DNA of 48,952 nucleotides from an uncultured Pelagibacteraceae bacterium (GTDB lineage: Bacteria; Pseudomonadota; Alphaproteobacteria; Pelagibacterales; Pelagibacteraceae). A model generated the notes under the pieces. That model made no database searches. It worked only from the letters and a program-made list of their open reading frames with translations, and was not told the DNA's origin. Position numbers and translations under genes: made by a program. The stretch lies in the NCBI GenBank assembly GCA_902522895.1, contig CABYXD010000002.1:1-48952 (forward strand). The letters are read 5' to 3'. This document shows positions 9,176 through 17,259 of this stretch, piece after piece; the first letter of the stretch is position 1, and each line of letters begins with the position of its first letter.

Positions 9176-10198
9176 ATGCCTAAACTTAATGTTTTAGTAG
9201 CTGGATCAACTGGTTATATTGGAGTTCAATTAATTAAGTTACTAGCTAAACATAATAAAATTAATATTAAATATCTTTGTGGCAACACATCGATTGGTAA
9301 AGATATTTCTTATTATGATAAAACTTTAAAATATAAAAAGTTACCAAAAATTATTAAGTTTAATAAAAAATTATTAAATAATATTGATGTTATTTTTACA
9401 GCTCTTCCTAACGGACAATCTCAAGAAATTTCAAAAAACTTATTACATAAAAATACTTTGATTGATTTAGCTGCTGATTTTAGATTAAAAAAAGCTTCAG
9501 ATTTTTTTAAATGGTATAAATTAAAACACAAAGCTCCTCATTTAATTAAAAAATCAATTTATGCCTTACCTGAGATATCGGGTAATGATATTAAAAAATT
9601 TCAAATTATTGGATGTCCTGGGTGTTATCCTACTTCAATATTGCTTCCATTAATCCCATTAATTAAAAAAAAACTTTTAAAGTTAAATAACATAATTATA
9701 GACTCAAAATCTGGATACTCTGGTGCTGGAAGAGGTGTTCATAAAAAATATAAAGATAAAAACTTGAACGAATCTTTAAGTGCATACGGGGTAAGTTTCC
9801 ACAGACACAATTCTGAAATTGAACAAACAATAAGAAAATATACTAAAAGTAAATTTGATTTTACATTTACACCTCATTTATCACCAATGTTTAGAGGTAT
9901 TCTGAGTACTATTTACATTGATTTAAATAAGGGCAAAACAGTTAACTCTTTATATAATGAACTTATTAGATTTTATAAAAATTCAACATTTGTCAAAGTG
10001 ATTAAAATGAATTCTTTAATAAGTACAAATGATGTAATTAATACAAATAATTGTTTAATATCTGTATGTAAATCTAAATATAAGAATAAGGCGATAATAC
10101 TATCATCAATTGATAATTTGATAAAAGGAGGGGCAGGTCAAGGAGTCCAAAATATGAATATTATAAAAAATTTTAACATTAAAGAAGGCTTAAAATGA
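9176..10198 (+). CDS. argC: N-acetyl-gamma-glutamyl-phosphate reductase
   Basis: VAGSTGYIGVQLIKLL, IGCPGCYPTSILLPL, SGYSGAGRG. Confidence 0.95.
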   Translation: MPKLNVLVAGSTGYIGVQLIKLLAKHNKINIKYLCGNTSIGKDISYYDKTLKYKKLPKIIKFNKKLLNNIDVIFTALPNGQSQEISKNLLHKNTLIDLAADFRLKKASDFFKWYKLKHKAPHLIKKSIYALPEISGNDIKKFQIIGCPGCYPTSILLPLIPLIKKKLLKLNNIIIDSKSGYSGAGRGVHKKYKDKNLNESLSAYGVSFHRHNSEIEQTIRKYTKSKFDFTFTPHLSPMFRGILSTIYIDLNKGKTVNSLYNELIRFYKNSTFVKVIKMNSLISTNDVINTNNCLISVCKSKYKNKAIILSSIDNLIKGGAGQGVQNMNIIKNFNIKEGLK

Positions 10199-10365
10199 AA
10201 AAATATTTATTCTTATTTTTTTTACTGTCATGTTGTTCATCTAGTCAAAATATTTCGAGCAATGTTTCAAAAATTGAATTTTCCAATGATCTGTCTTTTG
10301 AAGAATTTAGAACTAGATTAGAGAAATATGCTAATAATAATCCTTACCCAAATATTGATAAATAG
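10195..10365 (+). CDS. Small predicted lipoprotein (56 aa), absent from ORF track
   Basis: MKKYLFLFFLLSCCSSSQNISSNVSKIEFSNDLSFEEFRTRLEKYANNNPYPNIDK*; lipobox LLSC; ATGA overlap with argC stop; stop TAG immediately followed by hom ATG. Confidence 0.8.
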   Translation: MKKYLFLFFLLSCCSSSQNISSNVSKIEFSNDLSFEEFRTRLEKYANNNPYPNIDK

Positions 10366-11658
10366 ATGAGTAATATTATAAAAATTGCAATTATTGGACT
10401 TGGTCAAGTTGGAAATTATCTATATCGAGAACTTAATCTTCAAAGAAGAAATATTGAAATAAAAACTGCAAAAAAAATTAAGATAATTGCAATATCTGCC
10501 AAAAATAAAACAAAAAAAAGAAAATATCACATTAATAAAAAAATTTTTTATAAAAATCCAATTAAGATAATAAAAGAATTAAAGCCTGACATTTTATTCG
10601 AAGTAGTTGGACTATCTGATGGAATTTCAAAAAAAGTCGTAGAGACAGCCTTAAAGAATAAAATTCATGTTATTACACCAAATAAAGCTTTAATAGCTAA
10701 GCATGGGGATCACCTTGCTAAACTCGCTGAAAAAAATAAAGTAAATTTAGAGTTTGAAGCATCCGTTGCAGGTGGAATTCCTATTCTAAAAACAATTAAA
10801 GAAGGATTGGCAACAAATAAGATTAGTAAAGTTTATGGAATACTTAACGGAACAACAAATTATATTTTATCTGAAATGGAAAATAGTAATGAAACTTTTG
10901 ATAAAGTTTTACAAAAAGCTCAAAAACTTGGTTATGCTGAACCAGGTAATCCTAAGTTAGATTTAAATGGTTTTGATGCCTTTGCAAAAATAAGAATATT
11001 ATCGGCTCTTTCTTTCAATACAAAGATTTCTAAAAGCAAATGTATAATGGAAGGTATTGAAAATATTAAATTAGAAGATATTAAAATAGCCAATCAATTG
11101 GGTCTTAGAGTGAAATTACTTGGAATTTCTGAAATTATCAATGGTCAACTATTTGAGACTGTTCATCCATGCTTAGTAAGTAAAAAGACATATATAGGAA
11201 ATGTAAATGGTGTTATGAATGCAGTAATTACTGAAGGTAAACCCGTAGGTGAGAGTGTTTTACAAGGTGAGGGTGCTGGACCTGGTCCAACTTCTTCTTC
11301 TTTATTATCAGACTTATTATCAATTTTAAGAGGAAATACTAAATATCCTTTCGGTATTTCTTCTAATAAAAGAAGGTCTATTAAGCCGTTTAGTAATGAT
11401 AAATATACAAATTCATTATATTTAAGATTTGAAGTCAAAGATAAGCAGGGTGTTCTTTCATCAATCACAAATAGATTAGCTAAATATAAGATTTCAGTTA
11501 AAAGAATAATTCAAACACCTGATAAGAAAAGTAAGAAAGCAACAATCGTAATTATTACTCACAAAACGACAGAAATTAACTCAAGAAACTGCTTATCAGC
11601 ATTTAAAAAGAATAAAAATATTCTTAAATTTCCCACATTAATTAGACTTTATAATTAA
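10366..11658 (+). CDS. hom: Homoserine dehydrogenase
   Basis: IGLGQVGNYLYREL, GGIPILKTIKEGLATNKISKVYGILNGTTNYILSEM, C-terminal ACT-like domain. Confidence 0.96.
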   Translation: MSNIIKIAIIGLGQVGNYLYRELNLQRRNIEIKTAKKIKIIAISAKNKTKKRKYHINKKIFYKNPIKIIKELKPDILFEVVGLSDGISKKVVETALKNKIHVITPNKALIAKHGDHLAKLAEKNKVNLEFEASVAGGIPILKTIKEGLATNKISKVYGILNGTTNYILSEMENSNETFDKVLQKAQKLGYAEPGNPKLDLNGFDAFAKIRILSALSFNTKISKSKCIMEGIENIKLEDIKIANQLGLRVKLLGISEIINGQLFETVHPCLVSKKTYIGNVNGVMNAVITEGKPVGESVLQGEGAGPGPTSSSLLSDLLSILRGNTKYPFGISSNKRRSIKPFSNDKYTNSLYLRFEVKDKQGVLSSITNRLAKYKISVKRIIQTPDKKSKKATIVIITHKTTEINSRNCLSAFKKNKNILKFPTLIRLYN

Positions 11659-12554
11659 TGGAAATATATATTAAAATATTTGAAGTTATTTTTCCTGTTT
11701 TTTTTGTAATTGGTGTTGGTTATTATTTGGGAAAAAAAAATCCAAATATTGATACAAATTTTATAACAAATTTTGCTGGAAATATTGGTACACCAGCAAT
11801 GATATTTTATACGGTTACCACAACTGGCATTACTTTGAGTGTTTTCACTCATTATTTTATTTATGCTCTTATAATGATAGGAGGTTTCGCTATTGTAGGA
11901 CTTATTTTGCTTTTTCTACTTAATAAAGATTTAAGTATGGAATTACCACCTTTAATTTTACCCAACACTGGCAATATGGGTGTCCCTATATGTCTATTTG
12001 CTTATGGAACACAAGGGTTAGGAGTTGCATCTGCTATTGCCTCTGTTATCATTTTATTTCATTTTACATTGGGTGTTTTTTTAGCAAGTAAAAAATTTTC
12101 CTTAGAAGTGGTAATTAAAAGTCCACCTGTATATGCAATTATTATTTCTGTTATCTTTTTATATTTTCAAATAGAAACACCATTATTTCTTGAAAACACA
12201 ACATTTCTATTAACTTATGCAACAATTTTTTTAGTTTTAATGTCTCTTGGAATTGCATTAACAAGATTTAAATTTTCATTAAAAGACTCAATAATACTTT
12301 CGTTATGTAGAGTTATTTTGGGACCATTAATAGCTTTTATAATTATTTATAATTTTAATTTATCAGGATTTGCTGCTGGTGTTTTATTAATTCAAAGTGC
12401 CATGCCAAGTGCTATATTAAACTATCTTGTAGGAAGTATGTATTCTCCAAAAAAAGTAGTGGATAGTATTGCTAGTACTATTGTTGTGTCAACATTAATG
12501 TCATTTATTACTATTCCAATCGTTGTATTCTTTGCTTTAAAATTCTTTATTTAA
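11658..12554 (+). CDS. AEC family (auxin efflux carrier-like) transporter
   Basis: ~10 TM; FVIGVGYYLGKK, LPNTGNMGVPICLFAYG, QSAMPSAILNYLVGSMY. Confidence 0.85.
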   Translation: MEIYIKIFEVIFPVFFVIGVGYYLGKKNPNIDTNFITNFAGNIGTPAMIFYTVTTTGITLSVFTHYFIYALIMIGGFAIVGLILLFLLNKDLSMELPPLILPNTGNMGVPICLFAYGTQGLGVASAIASVIILFHFTLGVFLASKKFSLEVVIKSPPVYAIIISVIFLYFQIETPLFLENTTFLLTYATIFLVLMSLGIALTRFKFSLKDSIILSLCRVILGPLIAFIIIYNFNLSGFAAGVLLIQSAMPSAILNYLVGSMYSPKKVVDSIASTIVVSTLMSFITIPIVVFFALKFFI

Positions 12555-12574
12555 TCTATATCCTTCTTCTAAAA

Positions 12575-13423
12575 ATGAAGGCTATAACTTTCAATCTATT
12601 GGCATGGGTAATGCTTCCTATAATGGATGGGTTTGCAAAATACTTAAGTGCAGATCTTCCAGTATTACAAATCACATGGGCAAGATATTTTTTTACCGTA
12701 GCTTTTACTTTTCCAGTTATGTTTTTCTTTTTCCGAAAAAATCTTGTATGGACCGATAAACCAAAATTACAATTCATAAGAGGTTTAATTCTTTTAACAG
12801 CTAATATTTGTTTTTTTTATTCAATTTCTGTAATCTCTTTAGCAAAAGCATTAACATTGGCTTTTATCGCTCCATTAATTGTTACAGCTTTTTCACCAAT
12901 TTTTTTAGGTGAAAAAGTAGGTTTTAGAAGATGGTCTGCGGTAATTATAGGATTTATTGGATCTTTAGTTGTTATTAGACCTGGTTTTGTTGAGATTAAT
13001 TTAGCTAGTTTAGCTGCACTTGGTACGGGTATAATGTATGGTTTTTATTTAATTATAACCCGTAAATTAAGCACTTCAGATAACCCTTTATTAACCTTAT
13101 TGTTAACTGGTGTAGTAGGGGCGGTGATCATATCCACAGTAATGCCATTCGTGTGGGTTAAACCTTCTTTAAATCAGTGGTCGATGATGGCTGCTATAGG
13201 TATTTTTGCATGCATAGGTCATTTATTTTTAATTTTGTCTCTTAAATACGCTGATGCCTCTAAATTAGCTCCATTAAGCTATTTTGAGATTATTACAAAC
13301 ATCATTATAGGATACTATTTCTTCAGTGATTTCCCTGACAATTGGACTTTCTTGGGATTATTTATCATTGTTTTAAGTGGTATTTACATTTCTAGACGAG
13401 AGAACATAGCAAAAAAGATTTAA
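12575..13423 (+). CDS. DMT family (EamA) transporter
   Basis: 10-TM EamA repeat architecture; LGEKVGFRRWSAVIIGFIGSLVVIRPG. Confidence 0.88.
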   Translation: MKAITFNLLAWVMLPIMDGFAKYLSADLPVLQITWARYFFTVAFTFPVMFFFFRKNLVWTDKPKLQFIRGLILLTANICFFYSISVISLAKALTLAFIAPLIVTAFSPIFLGEKVGFRRWSAVIIGFIGSLVVIRPGFVEINLASLAALGTGIMYGFYLIITRKLSTSDNPLLTLLLTGVVGAVIISTVMPFVWVKPSLNQWSMMAAIGIFACIGHLFLILSLKYADASKLAPLSYFEIITNIIIGYYFFSDFPDNWTFLGLFIIVLSGIYISRRENIAKKI

Positions 13424-13886
13424 TATTAGGTAATATTTGTTTACTAATTTCTAATGTATTACATTAAGTTATATCAATAAATAATTGTAATTATTATACT
13501 TTTTAAAAATAAAAAATTATAAAAAAATGTTAATATTTAATTAATTAAACATAAAAAAATCAAAAATATTAAGATGTAGATTCAAATTATTGTAAAATTA
13601 TACAAAAATGTAAATAATCCTTTAAAATTAGGCTTTTTTAAACATAGTTATTAGATTTAAGAATTAAAAAAAGGGAAGTCTAAAAGTGTTGGTATTGTTG
13701 ATTAATAGAGCGATGCACAAATTGAATATACCATTTAAACGCCCATAGAGGGGTTAATTTTAGATATTAGATCATATATGGTACAACTGAAGGGTGAATT
13801 AAACTATTTTTTAAAAAATATGATAAAATGAATAAAAAATGTTGATTTTACTAGTTTATTTTATCAAAAAAAGTTTTAAAATAGGG

Positions 13887-14165
13887 CTAAATAAGTGCTT
13901 TTTCAGATCTAAGTAATCTTAGCTTTTGCTTAATTCCACCTTTTCCAGAATAGCCTCCAAGACCTCCATCAGACCTAATTACTCTATGACAGGGTATTTT
14001 TGGAGCATATGGGTTTTTTGCACAAGCATTAGCGACTGCACGTGCGGATTTAGGGCTTTTTATTCCAATAGCTACCTGTTTATAGGTTTTTACTTTACCT
14101 TTAGGTATTGCTTTAAGGTAATTCCATACTTTTAACTGAAATTTTGTTCCTAGCAGGGGTTTCAT
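13887..14165 (-). CDS. ogt: Methylated-DNA--protein-cysteine methyltransferase (Ogt/MGMT domain), 92 aa
   Basis: Active-site PCHRVIRSDGGLGGYSGG-like motif (IPCHRVIRSDGGLGGYSGKGGIKQKLRLL); ATG at 14165-14163, inside the ORF-track start. Confidence 0.88.
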   Translation of the reverse strand: MKPLLGTKFQLKVWNYLKAIPKGKVKTYKQVAIGIKSPKSARAVANACAKNPYAPKIPCHRVIRSDGGLGGYSGKGGIKQKLRLLRSEKALI

Positions 14166-14169
14166 AATC

Positions 14170-14212
14170 AAAAAACCCTGATACTTTACACTTTTTAAGG
14201 TGCAAAGATCAG
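14170..14212 (-). terminator. Strong Rho-independent terminator immediately upstream of the ogt start codon
   Basis: Minus strand CTGATCTTTGCAC-CTTAAAAA-GTGTAAAGTATCAG-GGTTTTTT; 13-bp stem with one bulge/mismatch, then T6. Confidence 0.85.
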
Positions 14213-14351
14213 AATTTTATGGCTCGTCGTTGTATGCGCTACCGCCGAACCGACCACCCTGTATGTTTAGCGCTGCTTTACAGGGTTTTCTGCCCTCCAG
14301 ACTTAAACCTCTCGGCCTTTCTCTGGCTGGCCAGTTAAGAGTTGCCTCTTA
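14178..14351 (-). ncRNA. Unidentified GC-rich structured RNA (standalone sRNA or ogt leader/attenuator)
   Basis: GC-rich block in AT-rich surroundings. Minus strand helices: TAAGAG-GCAA-CTCTTA; CCAGA/TCTGG enclosing AGGCC-GAGA-GGTTT; CCCTGTA/TACAGGG whose loop GCGCTA pairs with downstream TAGCGC (H-type pseudoknot); ends in the intrinsic terminator. Confidence 0.75.
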
Positions 14352-14441
14352 AGTTATTTAGATAATATAATATCAGAATGGTAATAGTATCACTTAATTG
14401 TTGAATTTACTGACTTTTCAACAGGTTATGTTAATAACTTT

Positions 14442-14618
14442 TTAGCGAGGTATCATTAAAATTATATAACTTACAAAGAATATAATAGCCATTATAGATA
14501 AAAATATCGTATTAAAGCTCTTACCAGTGTTTCTGTATTGTAAAAAAGTTAAGATAACGAATCCAATTGAACTAATTAAAAACCATACTGCAGGAATTTC
14601 TCCATCAAGTGAACCCAT
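14442..14618 (-). CDS. Small two-TM membrane protein (58 aa), absent from ORF track
   Basis: MGSLDGEIPAVWFLISSIGFVILTFLQYRNTGKSFNTIFLSIMAIIFFVSYIILMIPR*; two hydrophobic helices split by a QYRNTGKS loop. Confidence 0.65.
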   Translation of the reverse strand: MGSLDGEIPAVWFLISSIGFVILTFLQYRNTGKSFNTIFLSIMAIIFFVSYIILMIPR

Positions 14619-14638
14619 AATTTATATAATTTAAACTA

Positions 14639-14665
14639 TTGACATTAAAAATCACTTAGTATATT
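14639..14665 (+). promoter_or_regulatory. Probable promoter of the integrase operon
   Basis: Consensus -35 TTGACA, 15-nt spacer, TATATT -10 upstream of ATG 14701. Confidence 0.45.
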
Positions 14666-14697
14666 ACTAATGATAATTAATTGTTATCAATAGTAAT
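14663..14697. repeat. Imperfect dyad 14-7-14 upstream of the integrase gene
   Basis: ATTACTAATGATAA-TTAATTG-TTATCAATAGTAAT; 13/14 arm positions match. Confidence 0.8.
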
Positions 14698-14700
14698 TAT

Positions 14701-15654
14701 ATGAATGAGCTAACAACAGACCTTAAATCACTTCATGAGGCTACTTTAAATAACCTCAAAAGTTCAAAAGCAAATAATACTTTAAGAGCTTATAAATCAG
14801 ATTTTAAGGATTTTGGAGCTTTTTGTGTTAAGCATGGTTTAAATTCATTACCATCTGAGCCAAAAATTGTTTCTTTATATCTAACTCATCTTTCTAAAAA
14901 TTCAAAAATAAGCACTTTAAGAAGACGATTGGTATCAATTAGCATGGTTCATAAACTAAAAGGGCATTATTTAGATACAAAACATCCAATCATAATTGAA
15001 AATTTATTGGGAATAAAAAGGGTTAAGGGTAGCATGCAAAAAGGTAAAAAACCTATATTAATCAATCATTTAAAATCAATTATTAATGTAATAGATGAAC
15101 AAAAAATTCAGGAAATTAAGAAACTTAGAGACAAATCAATGATCTTAGTTGGTTTTGGGGGTGGTTTTAGAAGAACTGAACTCATTTCAATCGACCACGA
15201 GGATTTAGAATTTGTTCCTGAAGGGCTTAAAATTACAATCAAAAGATCTAAAACTGATCAATTTGGTGAGGGAATGACTAAAGGACTGCCCTACTTCAAT
15301 AATGAAATCTATTGTCCTGTAGTTAATCTAAAAAAATGGTTAGAAATATCTAAAATAACATCTGGACCTATTTTTAGAAGATTTTCTAAAGGTTCATCTT
15401 TAACTGATAATAGACTAACAGACCAATCTGTAGTTTTGTTAATGAAAGAATATCTAAAATTAGCAGGTATTGAAAATAAAAACTTTGCAGGTCATAGTTT
15501 GAGATCAGGTTTTGCAACAGTGGCAGCTGAGTCTGGAGCTGATGAACGTAGTATAATGGCTATGACAGGACATAAAACAACTCAAATGGTAAGAAGATAT
15601 ATCAGGGAAGCTAATATATTCAAAAATAATGCATTAAATAAAATAAAGATATGA
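14701..15654 (+). CDS. Tyrosine-type site-specific recombinase/integrase
   Basis: C-terminal catalytic motifs intact: GGGFRRTELISI (R), GHSLRSGF (HxxR), MTGHKTTQMVRRYIRE (H...Y). Confidence 0.93.
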   Translation: MNELTTDLKSLHEATLNNLKSSKANNTLRAYKSDFKDFGAFCVKHGLNSLPSEPKIVSLYLTHLSKNSKISTLRRRLVSISMVHKLKGHYLDTKHPIIIENLLGIKRVKGSMQKGKKPILINHLKSIINVIDEQKIQEIKKLRDKSMILVGFGGGFRRTELISIDHEDLEFVPEGLKITIKRSKTDQFGEGMTKGLPYFNNEIYCPVVNLKKWLEISKITSGPIFRRFSKGSSLTDNRLTDQSVVLLMKEYLKLAGIENKNFAGHSLRSGFATVAAESGADERSIMAMTGHKTTQMVRRYIREANIFKNNALNKIKI

Positions 15655-16511
15655 AAACTGATTATGACAATCTACATAAAGATGTAACACTAATAGTTAT
15701 TTCACATAAAAGTAAAAATAAAGTTATTAAATTTTTAGAAAATATATCAGATAAATTTGAAATTATTATAATAGAAAATTCTGAGGACAAAACAATTCAA
15801 AGTGAATTATCAAAAAAAAGGCGAAAAATAAAACTTTACTATACAGAAAATAAAGGATTTGGTAGTGCCATAAATTATGGAAGAACACACGTAAATACAA
15901 AATATTTTTTTTCGTTTAATCCTGATATAATAGGAGTATCAGATGAAATAATTTATGACATTTATAATGCAGCAAAGGAACTTAAGGATGAATTTTCTTG
16001 TATTGGGCCAAGATATCAAGAGGAAAAAAATATCAAACAATCAGATATTAATAAAAAGATTGCAAAAATATCAATTAGCGGAGCTGCAATGTTTTTTAAT
16101 ACAAAAAACTTTGATGAAATTAATGGTTTTGATGAAAATTTTTTTTTATTTTTTGAAGAAAATGATTATTGTAAAAGAGGAATTAAAAAGAAATTATTTT
16201 CTTTCCAGATTAACACTGCAAAAGTTATACATAACATCGGTACATCAGTTGAATATGAAGACAAAAAAGAAAAAGAAAAATTAAACTCTCTTTTAAATTG
16301 GCATTTTATTTGGTCTAAAACCTATTTTAAAAAAAAACATTATGGTACTTTTTTTGCTTATTCGTATTTCTTTATAATCATATTTAAACTATATGCTTAC
16401 AAATACTTTTTTAAGATAATAAAAAAAAAGGAAAGTTTTCATAAGTATAATGATAGACTTGATGCTATATTAACTGCGTTAAATAATAAAAAATCTTATA
16501 AAAGAATTTAG
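15651..16511 (+). CDS. Glycosyltransferase family 2
   Basis: TLIVISHKSKNKVIKFLENI, NKGFGSAINYGRTHV, FFSFNPDI, SGAAMFFNTKNFDEINGFDENFFLFFEENDYCKR. Confidence 0.88.
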   Translation: MKTDYDNLHKDVTLIVISHKSKNKVIKFLENISDKFEIIIIENSEDKTIQSELSKKRRKIKLYYTENKGFGSAINYGRTHVNTKYFFSFNPDIIGVSDEIIYDIYNAAKELKDEFSCIGPRYQEEKNIKQSDINKKIAKISISGAAMFFNTKNFDEINGFDENFFLFFEENDYCKRGIKKKLFSFQINTAKVIHNIGTSVEYEDKKEKEKLNSLLNWHFIWSKTYFKKKHYGTFFAYSYFFIIIFKLYAYKYFFKIIKKKESFHKYNDRLDAILTALNNKKSYKRI

Positions 16512-17252
16512 ATGATATTTGAAAATATAGTATTCATTCACATTCCTAAAACTGCAGGATCATCAATTCAAAATTCATTAATAAATAGGCATAAACTTAT
16601 ATATGAAGGAACAAGCTCATATTACGAGCATATTTCAGCGGATGATAATATGACCTTGCCGAAAACAAATATTAAAGCAAAATCATTTAAAAGACATTTA
16701 CCTTTAGAATTAATAAGATTGAGTAAATTTCATGTTTCAAAACCTATTATCACATTTGTTAGAAACCCGTTTAGTCGAGCGGTCTCATTGTATTACGAAT
16801 GTATTAGATCTGAATTTTATCGAAAAGAACTTAAATTAAATGAAAAATCGACATTTTACGATTTCTTAACAAGTATCAATAACGAGCAATATTGGTTCAC
16901 TCTTCCTATGATAGATTGGATTGGTGAAAATAACTTAAAAAAGATAGATTATTTGGGAAAATTTGAAACTATTGATAAAGATGTTTATCTAATAAACAAA
17001 AAACTTAAAATTGATATTAAATTAAAACATCATAATTATAATAATTCTATTGGAAGCAAATACTCTCCATCAAATTATATAAATCATTATAAAAAAGATA
17101 TTACACTCAATTTAGTAGAACAAATATATAAAAAAGATTTTCAAGTTTTTGATTATAGTTTTGAAAATTTTAAGACATTTGAAAAAAAAAAAATTAATAA
17201 ATTATTTATTATTTCAAGTTTAATAAAGAGAAAAATTAGAAATATATTTTAA
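16512..17252 (+). CDS. Sulfotransferase family protein (Sulfotransfer_2-like)
   Basis: N-terminal PAPS-binding-like IVFIHIPKTAGSSIQNSL; FVRNPFSRAVSLYYE. Confidence 0.85.
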   Translation: MIFENIVFIHIPKTAGSSIQNSLINRHKLIYEGTSSYYEHISADDNMTLPKTNIKAKSFKRHLPLELIRLSKFHVSKPIITFVRNPFSRAVSLYYECIRSEFYRKELKLNEKSTFYDFLTSINNEQYWFTLPMIDWIGENNLKKIDYLGKFETIDKDVYLINKKLKIDIKLKHHNYNNSIGSKYSPSNYINHYKKDITLNLVEQIYKKDFQVFDYSFENFKTFEKKKINKLFIISSLIKRKIRNIF

Positions 17253-17259
17253 AAAAAAT

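Noticed and set aside
13811-13865. Inverted repeat GATAAAAT...ATTTTATC
   Set aside because: AT-only 8-bp arms with a long loop and no U-tract in the right place; likely background, at best a weak terminator.
14219-14338. Plus-strand 39-aa ORF MARRCMRYRRTDHPVCLALLYRVFCPPDLNLSAFLWLAS, and minus-strand open frame ...GRKPCKAALNIQGGRFGGSAYNDEP*
   Set aside because: Both fall inside the GC-rich structured RNA. The minus frame has no start codon, and the pairing pattern plus terminator explain the sequence better than coding.
14170-14360. Considered tmRNA, RNase P RNA, SRP RNA, 6S RNA, T-box (AGGGTGGT) and cobalamin riboswitch for the structured RNA
   Set aside because: The diagnostic conserved motifs of each are missing by eye; a covariance-model search is needed for a firm answer.
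15955-16284. Alternate-frame plus ORF of 109 aa inside the GT2 gene
   Set aside because: Out-of-frame overlap with a convincing glycosyltransferase; lysine/leucine-rich artefact of AT-rich DNA.
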